Shown piece after piece: positions 45,890-57,124 of a stretch of DNA of 64,000 bases (positions are counted from its first letter, which is position 1; the number at the start of each line of letters is the position of its first letter). The notes beneath the pieces were generated by a model. That model saw nothing but the letters and a program-made list of their open reading frames with translations, had not been told where the DNA came from and made no database searches. Origin of the DNA: Closterium sp. NIES-65 (Eukaryota > Streptophyta > Zygnematophyceae > Desmidiales > Closteriaceae). Location of the stretch: positions 1,296,001 to 1,360,000 of the forward strand of contig CANXME010002453.1 in the NCBI GenBank assembly GCA_948144175.1, read 5' to 3'. The position numbers and the translations under genes are program-made.

Positions 45890-46015
45890 TGTCAGGCATA
45901 TATGCTATAGTTTGTGTAGGCTGTAGTGGGGGAGTTCATATGGGGTACAACACTTTAGGGTTTACGACTTGTACTCCTCATTTTGCCCAATGCATTTATT
46001 CCTTGCTTCTTATCA
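45890..46015 (+). repeat. copia-2 3' LTR (about 126 bp)
   Basis: Starts TGTCAGGCATATATGC after the ATGGGGGTG purine tract and ends near TTCTTATCA. Similar to the copia-1 LTR across GGGGTACAAC and GTAGGCT. Confidence 0.75.
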
Positions 46016-48933
46016 CCAGGATGTTGTCGTGGTGCTGAAACAGGAGTGGATGGGTGACCCGGGGAATGACCGGCTAAAGGCTCTGTTTGTCGAGAAGGAG
46101 TCGCAGCTTCGCGGGTATCAACTGGCGAGGCAAGAGAGATTGCATGTGATGGCTGGCATGGACGACGCGATGGCTGGGGAGATTGCGTCCCCGTTCTTGT
46201 GAGGGAAGATCAAGGCAAGACGAGAGAAAACACAGATCAAGGAACTGTGTGCTGGAGGCGTGAGGGTCACTAACAATTAAGCAATACTTTTGGTTGCAAC
46301 GCAATTTTATAGAGACCTTTTCAGGCACGACAGGCAGCTGATTGAGTCAGGCTGGGCTCCTGCCGGTGGCAGGACGCTGTCGCCGACATCTAGGGAGAGG
46401 CAAACGGTGGCATGGTCGGAGAGGGAGGTGAAAAGCGCTTTTCGCGCAATGGAGAAGAATAAGGCTTCAGGGAGCAATGGGCTACCAAGGGAGCTGTTTG
46501 AGGAGCACTGGGATGTGCTGGGTAAGCACTTCATGGCGCTGGTGGAGAGTTTCACCGAGTCGTCGGAGCTCTCGCAAGCACAAGGAGCGCTGTTACGATT
46601 CTGTTGCACAAAAAAGGCGGAAGGGATGCGGTTGAAAACTATCGCCCCATCACGCTCCTGAGCTTCGCTTACAAGGTATTGGCACGAGTCATCGCAGACA
46701 GAATGAAGGGTGTCCTGAACGAGGTGATCTCGTCAGAGCAGTACGGGTTTCTGCCGGGCCGGAGGCTCTCTGATGCGGTGGGGTTGGTCGCTGACGTGAT
46801 CGATGCTGCAAAGAACGAACAGGCGGACTGGTACCTCCTGCTGGTGGATTTCAAGAAGGCTTTTGACTCAGTCTCGACGAATTACCTATTTTTGGTGCTG
46901 GAAAAGATGGGCTTCCCCAGTAAGTTCGTCGGCTGGATAAGGGGTTTGCACGAGGAAACACAGACACGACTTTAAGTCAACGGCTGGATGGGAGAAGTGG
47001 TTGAAGTGGTATCGGGGGTGCGGCAAGGCTGTCCCCTCGCGCCTTACCTTTTCTTGTGCGCCGTTGAGCCGCTGGCACAGGAAGCTGTAAATCGCAATCT
47101 GGGCCTCACAGGGGGTCATCAACGACTAGCCAACCTGGGGTACGCTGACGACGCGACGTTGCTCCTGCAAGGGGAAGAACAGATGTCAGAGGCTGAGAAG
47201 CTGCTGGACGACTTCGAAAAGGAATCGGGGCTGGCGACCAACAAATCGAAGTCGGCTGTCCTACCCTTGGGCTGCAATTTGAACAAACAGGCTAGCAAAA
47301 TTGATGGTTTCAAATGGGTGAAGGCCGACGAGGCGGAGAGACTGTTGGGGGTCTGGGTGACGGCGGCCGGTTGCTGCGCGCCCACCTGGGAGAGGGCATT
47401 CACACGGATAAAGGAGAAACTGGGGTAGTGGGAGGTGCAACACCTGATGACCGGTGCGAGAGCAGCAGTAATAAACTGTTACATCTCACCTATCATCTTC
47501 TTTCAGGCGCAGGTGTACCCACCTCCGGTTGACATATGGGGAAGGATTCTGAAGCTGACACACAACTTCATGTCTGGGAACCGTGCCTCCACAGACAAAG
47601 CCTTCATTCTGTGGAGCAAGGAGTTGCTGTACATGGCTAGAGAGGATGGGGGTGTGGGGGTGTGCGATCCGGAGATAGTCATCGCCTGTCTCTCGGCTAG
47701 GCGTATCGGCTTACTCCTCACCGAGACAAACGAGCTGAAACGGGACATTATGCTCAAGGCTGCTGACTTGCCGCTGGGGCTGGACAACTTTGTTTCTCAT
47801 GTCGAGCTCCTGAAGTGCTGGAGTGGGAAGAGTGAGCGATAGAAGCTGGCTTGTGGCGACTTCATGCAATCGCCGCTGGCCGACACATCTCCTGCACTGT
47901 CACGGGCGGAGGCAGAGAAGGAGAGGATCGTTTTCAACCGACATATTTTGCTAAACAGGAGGACTCCGATGGGAGGGCAGAAGGCAGCGGAGAAGCTCTA
48001 GGAGGTGCGGCTTAGCGACTTGCTAAGCCCGGACGGTGCGGGGGGCCGGTGGCCTAAGGACGTAAAGCTCCTGGCGAAGGAGCTAGGCGGTACCAAACAA
48101 GCAAAGCTGGCGCTGCGAGCCTGGGATGCAGTGCCGCAGAACTGGAAGCTGCTCCTTCTGCCTGCCGAGCAACAGGATGGGGACGTTATGGCTACGAGGG
48201 CTCCCTTGCAGAGAACCCTGGTGCTCAGCGATGGGCAGCTGATGTGGCTGAGGGAGCTAAAGGGATGCTGGCAGCAGAAGAAACATCAGTCCGCGAAGAG
48301 AGAGTTGTGGGCGGGCAGATGGGGAGGAGAAATTAACTGGAAGGAGGTTATCAAGATCCGGGACTCTTTGGTGACACCAAACAGGCGCGGGACGTACTGC
48401 TAAGGATTCACAGTTTGAATCTGCAAGAGGGGAAACGACTCTCTTTCCTAAGTGGCAAGCCGGTCTGCCCGCACTGTGAAGATTTTGAGACCATAGAGCA
48501 CTACCTCTTCACCTGCCCGCGCATTCAGCTGGTGGTGGGGGCAGTCTGGCCGGCCATGCTTTTGCTTCATCCAGTGAGGCAAGTGGAGAGCCTAGGTGAT
48601 TTGTTGTTCGGTAAGGCAGCATCCACCTCAGCCTTCCCTGAAGCCTCGCTCGCAGCAATTGCGGTGCATCAGATATGGACAGAGCGGTGTGATTGTGTTT
48701 TTCGAGAGAAGCGTTTCCGGGCTCGGCGCGTTCTCAGGCGCATTGAGGAAGCTTTTCCTCTGCATGTGAAAGTGTACACCCATGCAATGGGGAGGGAGCT
48801 GGGAAAGGGCGGTGGTTCGAAGCGACAAGGGAGGACTTTTGCACTGGCGGGCTTGGAGAACTATTTGCTTGGACGCATCCGATGCATGAATGAGAAGGGC
48901 TGGAAGTGGACCCGCAATTTTGGGGCACTGTAA
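46016..48933 (+). pseudogene. LINE ORF2, reverse transcriptase and zf-RVT part
   Basis: DVVVVLKQEW to KNKASGSNGLPRELF (about 46456), frameshift near 46600, YRPITLLSFAYKVLA (46637), VDFKKAFDSV (about 46846), YADD (about 47140), then a zf-RVT-like CPHC...H...C motif (CPHCEDFETIEHYLFTC, about 48466). Stops at 46201, 46975, 47427, 47840, 47999 and 48402. Final stop 48931-48933. Confidence 0.9.
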
Positions 48934-49624
48934 AACCTCGCGCGTGGCGCTCTGCATCCGCCTTAGACGCTTCCTCTAGGGCCGTTACTAGTTCTCGGCC
49001 TTTTGCGATCAGTTAAGACTGACATATGTTTTGGTATACGCATGTACCACCAGTGTATAGTGAACATATTACACAAAAAAAATGCGCTAAATGCTCCCTC
49101 ATTAATTTATGCGTCATCCTTTCGCAAATACATTTCGCAACTGAAGAGTAAGTGTTGAAGAGATTGTAACACCCTACCAATCAGCTGTAAGCGGCACTGA
49201 CACAATGCGGTAAGTCATGACGAGGTCATGGCAGCAATCCAGATAAGCTGGAAATTTCGCGAACCCCCAGAGCACAAGATCAGTGTGCGAACTACAGCGA
49301 TTTTGAAATCACCTCGCGAACTTCTCTATGGTGCCTCTCCCACATTCTACCTGGTTTGGCCGCTCCAGTCTGAAGCTAGGGTCTTTCGCTGAGATCGCCC
49401 AAACTGGGTTCATCGCAGCATCTTCTCGCATGCGACCATGTTACGACTTTCCTTCCAACGTTTCGTACTCCCAACGAAGATCCTTATAGCGAAAATTAGT
49501 GACAACCACCCCTGCCCAAGCTAAATGGTAATTCTCATCCAAGGAAGATTTCGTCCGTTATAATGGTAGAACGTGATAGCTTCCAGTATTGCATGACTGT
49601 TATTATCTCTCGTGAGTCGTGACT
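48934..49624. other. LINE 3' tail and upstream region of the HECT gene
   Basis: LINE 3' end with A-run to 49082, then about 540 bp without a recognised feature that should contain the HECT gene promoter. Confidence 0.5.
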
Positions 49625-52600
49625 ATGGCTGGCCATAATTTCTTGCCTCGCAGGGATTGGGACCCCTGCTCGTCTAGCAAAAAAATGAGAGAACGTCGTA
49701 ACTATCCCGACGACCGCTTGGTTTCCTCGTCTTCACCCCCAGCTGCTCCAAGCTCTTCGTTCCTTCCCGTTTCGTCTTCGCCTCCTCCTAGACCGCTCTC
49801 CGTCCCCTCCTCTCTTTCCGCTTCTTTCTCCTCCTCACTAGCAGCAAAGCAGGCTCAGACCATGCTTTTGAGAGAATTAGTGGAACCTGCGCGGAAGCTT
49901 CTTCCCGCGTCGCCTTACCTGAATCCGAGCTCCAACGGCCATCCGTCCACTCCACCTCCTAATCCCAAGGTACATATTTTAACTCACTTTCATGAAGCAT
50001 GCTTTCTCTCACTTTGTATGGAGTTGCTTCGTGCAAAGTGAGAGAAAGTAGGCAACTTCGAACATACTTTTCCCATTCACAGTACGTTTTATTCTCGAGA
50101 TTTGGAACATACCCGTGGCCGTTCTGCTTTCTCCGTTCCCCACTCCCCGTTCCCCACTCCCCATTTACCACTCCCTCTTTCCACTCGCCACCGCTCTCCT
50201 ACCCTCAGAAATCCCGCCATCTCTGCGCCACCATCATCCAGGCCGTCTCTCGGTTCGTCGCCTCGTTGTCTCGCGTCAAGCCTGCTTCCCTTCCCTAACC
50301 CGTCCCACTCCCCACCCTCCCTCTCCCTCCCTTCAGGAATCCCGCCATCTCTGCGCCACCATCATTCAGGCCGTCTCTCGCTTCGTTGCCTCCTCATCCC
50401 ACGTCAATCCCACACTGCCCTTCCCTTCTCCTCCACTCCCCCCCCCCCCCCCCCTCTTCCCCTCCTCCCCTTCCTCCCCGTAACCTCAGGAGTCCCGCCA
50501 TCTGCGCGCCACCATCATTCAGGCCGTCTCTCGCTTCATTGCATCCTCATCTCAAGACAGGCCAACTTCCACAGCCCCTCGCTTTCCTCCCTCCCCGTCC
50601 CTCAGGAGTCACTTCAACTCCACGCCACCATCATCAAGGCCGTCTCTCGCTTTGTTGCCTCCTCAGTTCAGGTCAAGTTCACTTTCCTTCCCCAAACTCC
50701 CCCTTTTTTTCCTCCACTCAGGAGTCCCGTCATCTGCGCTCAACAATCATTCAGGCCGTCTCTCACTTCGTCGCCTCCTCCTCGCGCATCAAGCCCTCCC
50801 AGCTGCCTTTGCTCGTCTCTGCTTTCTTCATCTCACCCATTCCAGCCGTTTCAAACCCATGTCATCATACCAGACCAAACCGTTCTAAACCTTCTGCCCT
50901 TGCAACTGCTGCTCCCGCCGCTGCGTCTGATTCTGCTTCTCCTGCTGCTACTGCTGCTGTTGCTTCCGCCACTGTTGCTTCGCCTGTCCCTGCTGCTGCC
51001 CCCCGTGCTGCTGCTCCTCCTGCCGCTGCTGCTTCTGTGTCCTGTCCAACTCCTGCCGATGCTCTTCTAGCGCTGCTCTTAGCAGAGCAGCCTACATGTT
51101 GCAGGAGTGGTGGAGGGTGCGCGGAGGTGGAGGGCGGTGCTGCAGGGTGTGCAGCAGATGCTGAGTGTGGGGCTGAATGCATTCGAGTGCTCACGAGGCC
51201 TCCTGCCTCCACCAAAGAAGCTAAGGTACTTCGCTTTATCTTCTGTTTACTTTGTGCCTATGCTGTGCTTTGCTTGTCTCCTGCCTGCGTATATCCAGTA
51301 CTCTTCCTCCATAGCCTTCAGTTCTCCACCTATTTCCTGCAAACGATCAATGATTTTTTTTTGTGTTCCAGTTTGGCACAGATGATGTCTTTTTCCATAC
51401 ATCGGCCATATGCCCGTCCCTTACTCGTCTTCAACCCTTCCTCCTTCCTCCTTCCTTTCCTTGCTTCCCCCTTTCCCCACTCCAGCTGCAGCACTGTCTC
51501 GTCCCACTCCTCCTTCACATCGCATCCCGCCTTGTCACTGCCACAGCAAATTCGCCCTACGCTCACTCTCCAATTCCACCCAACACCAGGGCCCATCCCC
51601 ACCCCTATAATGCACATCCGCACTCCTATCACCTTCAACTGCAATCTCTGTCGACCAGTCATGCACATCCGCTGTCCGCCACTCAGACTCATCTGGGCTG
51701 TGCGTTTGACACGTGCCGCCACGCCCTTGCCCGCCTATCTTCTGAGCTCGGTCCACTGCAGTGCTCCCAGCATCTGCTACTACACGCTGATATTGTTGAT
51801 GCTACTGATGTTGGTGCAGCAGCAGCTGCTGTTGCTGCTCCTCCTGCTGCTTCTTGTTTTCCCGCTGTTTGCACACCTGCTCCTGTCTTTTCTGCTGCTG
51901 CTGCTCCTGGCACCAGGGATATCGGCCCTTCTGGTGCTCAATTTGCTGCAGTTGCAGCTCCTGCTGTCACCAGCAGCAGCAGCAGCAGTGCAGTCACATC
52001 ACTCTCCCTGCTGCTGCTCCAGTGCTTACAGCGCACAGCAGCTGCCATCCAAGCCTCTCCTCTCCCCCAGTCTGAAGAAACCTCAGCAGCAGCAGCGTCA
52101 GGGGCAGGCAAGTCAGCACCAGCAGGGGAAGGAATGGCAGCAGAAGAAGAGAAAGCAAGGACAGCAACCTCGGAAGGAAAGGTAGCAGGAGAAAGTGAGA
52201 ACTGCAAGGGCAGCAAAGCCGGTGCCCCTTGTTACATGTCCACAAGGGAGGCATGTGCCCTTCTTTCCTCCCTCTCCTCTTCACTCCCTGAGACAGACAT
52301 TGCTCTGCTCTCTGCCTGCTTGCCTGTCCTCCTCCTTTTGCTCTTGACCTCCAATGAGCCTTCGAATGTGTCTCAGAATGAGCCTCAAAACGCAACCGCT
52401 TTGGCCCCCCAGCAGCGAGTGGAGAAGCAGCAAAGGCAACAGAAGCAGCAGCAGAAAGAGCAGCAGCAGTGGGTGGAGGCGGAGGAGAAGCAGCTCCTGC
52501 AGAAACTAGCTGCGGCGCCTTTATTGTTGCAGCAGCAGCAGCACAGAGTACCCTCACTGCCCAGAGATCAGCTTACGTCAATGAAAGCAGCGCCATCAAC

Positions 52601-55600
52601 AATGGCAACGCCACTGCCCTATCAGCCTCTCCCTTCTCAGCCTCTGTTGCCGCCTGCACAGCAATCATTGCTGCCTGCACAGCAATCATTGCTGCCTGCA
52701 CAGCAATCATTGCTGCCTGCACAGCAATCATTGCTGCCTGCACAGCAATCATTGCCGCCTGCACAGCAATCATTGCCGCCTGCACAGCAATCATTGCCGC
52801 CTGCACAGAAATCATTGCCGCTTGCACAGAAATCATTGCCGCCTGCACAGCAATCATTGCCGCTGAGAGTGCAAGTGCAATCATCGCCGCTTGCAGTGCC
52901 TTCATTGACCACCGCTACACAGTCATCCGCACGGCAGGCAGAGAGGGCCAGCAGGCCGCGTGGCCAAGGGAAAGTGCAAACGGGCAGATCAGCAGACTGG
53001 GATGCGTTAGCAGTGCCTTTCGAGGCGCCTCAAAAGTCGTTTCCTGTCTCGCGTGGCCAAGGGAAAGTGCAAACGGGCAGACCGGCAGACTGGGATGCGT
53101 TTGCAGTGCCGGATGGATTTCCAGGAAGAATATTAGAGGGAGCAGGTCCTTTCTCCGCTGCCCGTGGAGCCAGGAAGACACTTGAGGCGGCGCCTCAAGA
53201 TGCGTGCACAACGCCTCCTGGAGTAGCCGATAGAATACCCCATGCGTTTGCAGCACTCAAGGGAGGACCTCCTTTTTCCAGCACCCGTGGAGCCAGCAAG
53301 ACACTTGAGGCGGCGCGTCAAGATGCGTTTGCAGTGCCTCCTGGAGTAGCCGATGTAACCGATAGAAACGATAGAATTCCTGAGGGAGTATCTCCTTTTT
53401 TCAGTGCCTGTGGAGCCAGGAAGAGACGGAAATTAGCAGCAGATGCTGTTCAGGTGGCTTCCGATGCTTGTGCAGTGCCTTCAGGTGGTTTTCAGGTGCC
53501 TTCAGGTTCTTTTGGGGCGCGCTCCGCTGTTTCCCAAGTGCCTTTGGATACTTCAGGTGCTTTTCAGGTGCCGTCAGGTGGAGGCGGAAGGCGGGTGAAA
53601 CCAGTGTTGAAGCAAAGTCAGGTGCTTTCGGTGGACGCTGATGTGGCAGTTCCTGATTGGCATTTATCAAAGCGTGAAAACGTTAGGGCACGAAGACTGC
53701 CAATGCGGAGCATGGAAGCAGCAGCAGCAGCAGCAGCAGCAGATGAAGAGGTAGGAGATATGACAGTAGCAGCAGCACTATCAGCAAGAGAAGTAGCAGC
53801 AGTAGAGATTGCAGCAGCAACAGCACCAACAGCAGCTGTGGAAATGGCATCTAAGAGGGAAGCACGGAGTAGGAATACTGTTGCTTCTCCGCCCTTAGCA
53901 ACACCACAAGCAGTTTGGGAACCCTCCTCCTTCAACTCACACTCACACTCACACTCACCCTCACAATCCATCTCAACCCACTTTCCATCACAAAGCTTTC
54001 ACTCTCCCTCCTTGATTCACTTCTTCCCTCTGATTTCCTCCTGTTCCGCCCTCCTCTCCTCTCTCCACACCTGCCTCCTCTCCTTAATCCCACTCCACCG
54101 CATACCACCCCACGGGTTCCCCCTGCCCTGGCCCTTCGAGCCCCCCCTCTCTCCAGAATCTTCTGGGAAGCTTCTTCGGGATAAGTCGCAATTTGACCAG
54201 CTGGTGATGCTGCTTGGAGCATTGTATGTGGCTTCTTGTGCTGCCGCTGCTTGTGATAATGGTGGTGGTGGTGATGCTGCTGCTGCGGTGTCTGCTGCTG
54301 GTGGTGATAGTGATGGTGGTGGTGCTGCTGATTCTGCAGCTATTGATAGTTCTCCTGCTACTACTGCTGTTGTCGCTGCCGTAACTGCTGGTAGTGATGG
54401 TGCTGCTGCTGCTGCTGCTGTTGCCACCGTCGATGCTGTTGCTGATGCTGCTGCTGATTTTTCTGCGGATGCGTGTCTATCAGCAGCAATCAACACCTCT
54501 CTCTCCTCCTTCAAATGGTCCTTCACCCATCAGTTCCTCTCCTTCGCCCGTCGCCATAGCCACATCCTCAGCCTTCTCTTCTCAGCCTCTCTCGCCCGCT
54601 GCTCCTCCTCCTTGCTCCACCCCTCACTCCTTCACAACTTCACTGCATCAGAGACGAATGTTATGGCCCCTCCAAGCTCATTTTCTGCCCGCTGCTCCTC
54701 CTCCTCTTCGCTCCACCCCTCGCTCCTCCTCAACCTCACTACACCGCCCGCTACCCTGTCCGCCTCCACACACATTCCTTCTCAGTCCCAGCCAAAAATC
54801 CCCGCCCAGGAGCGTGCTTACGAGGAGAAGTCAGTGTGGACAAGGGGAGGAGGGGGACTGCATGTGGATGGTTGGAATGGTGGGGAAAATGGGAGGGATG
54901 GTGAGGATGGGAAGGATGGAGAGGATGGGAAGAAAAGAGCTAAACCATTTCCGGCATGGGAGGAAGTGCTGATGTATGGGAACCGAGGCATGCCTCTTGC
55001 ATGGATGCTGCAGCCTTTAGAACGCATGTTTCCGTCTCCCTTCTCCTGCTGCAGTAGGATGAGTTGCAGGGCGGATGGAATAGGCAGGGCAGGAATTGCC
55101 AGGAGGAGGGGCGGGGAAAGCAGTGGGAACAGTGAGAGAAGTGGTGGCGACGAAAGTAGTGGGGGCAGTGAGAGCAGTGAAAGTAGTGGGAGTGACCTGC
55201 TAAGTCAGGAGGGCAAGAGGAGCTGGGTGCAGTGGTGCCTACCTCCCCCCCGGGACGACTACCGGGACAAAGAGTTCATTCAGGTGGGTGTTGTGCGGGT
55301 GTGTGTGTGTGCATGCCTGCAGGCGGGCGGGCGCGCGTGTGCGCATGTGCTTGTATGCGCATGCACTCTTTGTTTAGTAATGAAGGATTTGAAACTCAAT
55401 CTGTGCGCATAAGCTCAATGAACTCCCTGTCTCATCCCTCCGTCCTCCTCCTCATTTTCCCATTTTCCCAACCCTTTCTATCCCTATCCTCAGATTGAAC
55501 GAGGCCCGCTAGCCCTTCACCAGGCCTTCATTCAAATCCTTTCTGCGGACCCAACAGCCCTCCGAACCGGAGGCTTGGACGTTCGGTTCACAGGCGAGGG

Positions 55601-56816
55601 TGGGGCCGCAGGTCCGGGAGTGCTTCGGGAGTTCTTCGCCTTCGTTCGGGCACACCTCTTCGACCCGAACCTGGGCCTCTTCTCTCCCGTACCTCACGAC
55701 CCGAGCCGGTTCTCCCTCTCCCTGGCCTCCCGAGCCAACCCTGCCGAAGCTAAGGAGTACCTTCGATTTGCCGGACGTATCCTGGCCCTTGCTTTGGCGC
55801 ATCAGGTCCCATTAGGAGTGAAGCTGTCTCGGTCCCTGTTTGTGTTGCTTGCGGCTCGCACACCCTCGCTGGCTGATGCTGCTGATGATGATCCCCAGCT
55901 TGTTGCTAGCTGTCGGTCTTTGCTGGCTATGGCTGAAAGGGAGAGGGAAGAAGCAGCACAGGGAGGAGGAGGAAGAGAAGGAGGAGGAGTGGAGTCATTG
56001 TGTCTCACCTTTGTGGCTTCGGTAGAGGATCCGATGGGGGGGGCACCAATCGAAGCAGAGCTTGTTCCAGGTGGCAGCGAGCGAGTGGTTCGTGCTGATG
56101 ATGTGGCGGAGTTTGTGCAGCGGATGGTGCAGTTTAGAGTGTGCGGGGTGGTGGAGGAGGAGGGGGAGGCGTTGCGGCGAGGCATGGAGGATATATTGGG
56201 GAGCGGAGGAGGGCGGGATGTGATTGTAGGGAAAGGAGATGTGGTGGAAGGAAGGGAAGGGACGGATGGGAAAGGAGGGATGGGTGGAACAGAAGGGAGT
56301 TTGGGAGGATTGGGAGGTGGCTTTGAGAGAGATGAGGAACAACACCTGTCGATCCACAAGGATGATGATTGTTGCGGTGATTCGATTGAAGGCCTGAGTC
56401 TCGATGCCATGCTCGCTCCCCTTTCATGCGATGATCTCAATTTGCTTCTCCACGGGGAGGACCGCCACGTGGCGGTCTCTGATTGGCAGGCACACACGGT
56501 GTACCATGGGTATTGTCCGGAAGATCCCCAAGTTTTGTGGTTTTGGGAAGTTGTGGAGTCGCTTTCGGGTGAGCAGCGGAAGTCGCTGCTGTTTTTTGCG
56601 ACTGCTGTTTCGAATCTGCCCGTTAACGGATTCAAGGGGCTGGCGATGGGGTTTCATCTGCATCGGGCAGATGGGGATCTTTCGCGCCTGCCCACGGCAC
56701 ACACGTGCTTTCATCAGTTTCTGCTACCCCCATATGAGAGCATAGAGATGATGCGTATGCGCTTGCTCACTCTCGTGAGCACGTCATATATTGTTCACAG
56801 CTTTGGATTTGCATGA
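49625..56816 (+). CDS. UPL5-like HECT-type E3 ubiquitin ligase
   Basis: Transfers ubiquitin from E2 to substrate through a catalytic Cys thioester. Four exons joining in frame: 49625-49969, 50722-51225, 51372-55283, 55494-56816, about 2,027 residues. All boundaries are GT-AG. The HECT domain fills the last exon: TGPGV-like AAGPGVLREFF, FAGRILALALAHQVPLGV, SDWQAHTVYHGY, DPQVLWFWEVVESL, and LPTAHTCFHQFLLPPYES with the catalytic Cys codon at 56706-56708 (about residue 1992, 36 from the end). The long third exon is low-complexity (Ser/Ala/Pro/Gln) with coding minisatellites. An N-terminal ubiquitin-like domain, present in some relatives, is not seen. The start is the first Met of an open exon. 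The choice of the fifth of five copies for exon 2 rests on its running open to a good donor. Confidence 0.88.
50205..50800 (+). repeat. Five tandem copies of HECT exon 2 start (ESRHLCATIIQAVSRFVASS)
   Basis: Copies at about 50209-50275, 50338-50400, 50489-50555, 50606-50668 and 50722-50795, each with a CAG acceptor and a following C-rich intron piece. All five encode nearly the same peptide, so alternative use of copies is possible; only the fifth leads to a long open exon. No TTTTGAG palindrome is seen at these joins. Confidence 0.88.
52640..52866 (+). repeat. 21-bp coding minisatellite, heptapeptide QQSLLPA/QQSLPPA
   Basis: About ten units of CTGCCTGCACAGCAATCATT, all in frame in HECT exon 3. 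Later units replace CAG with AAG at Q (KSLPPA) or change CTG to CCG. Probably a disordered linker. Confidence 0.93.
52959..53440 (+). repeat. Coding tandem duplications with GGCGCC palindromes in the HECT gene
   Basis: CGTGGCCAAGGGAAAGTGCA to GCAGTGCC occurs at 52959-53017 and 53052-53110, with TTTCGAGGCGCCTCAAAAG (53018-53036) in between. A second repeat of about 120 bp (GTGGAGCCAG-AAGACACTTGAG) occurs at about 53164 and 53284, with TTGAGGCGGCGCCTCAA and its mutated copy, and partly again at 53409. Confidence 0.9.
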
Positions 56817-57124
56817 TATGGTATGTAGCAGGCAAGATTCGCTCAGGGCCACGAGGCGCTGATTGCGGAATGGTGGTTTCAGTTCACATAACCGTGATCC
56901 CTCACACACTTGTTTACTTTGGCAGGTTATAATTTGGCTTTCCATTTGGTTCATGTGCATTGGACAAATCACAGATGCCATAGTTATACCTTTTTAATTT
57001 GCAAGGAGGCTACAGTATTCTGCGGGTGCAAGACCTCTGGTCTCTGTGAGGATGCTTGTTGGGAACTTCTGGTACCGTAAACGTTACTGAATTTGGAGCC
57101 ATGTTGGACAGACAAAGCACATCT

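Larger units (their letters stand above)
41170..46015 (+). mobile_element. copia-2: 5'-truncated Ty1-copia element nested in the LINE
   Basis: Begins abruptly within the Ala/Gly-rich stretch before the protease (homologous to about 9690 in copia-1), so the 5' LTR, leader and gag are absent. Then protease, integrase, RT, RNase H and a 126-bp 3' LTR (45890-46015). The LINE resumes directly after. Confidence 0.9.
38788..49082 (+). mobile_element. L1-like non-LTR retrotransposon (LINE), degenerate, split by copia-2
   Basis: ORF1 (38788-about 40119), endonuclease part of ORF2 (about 40262-41165), a copia insertion (41170-46015), then RT, zf-RVT and the 3' region (46016-48933), ending in a short A-run at 49075-49082. 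Several stops and frameshifts occur in each part. The 5' limit is not visible. Confidence 0.88.
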
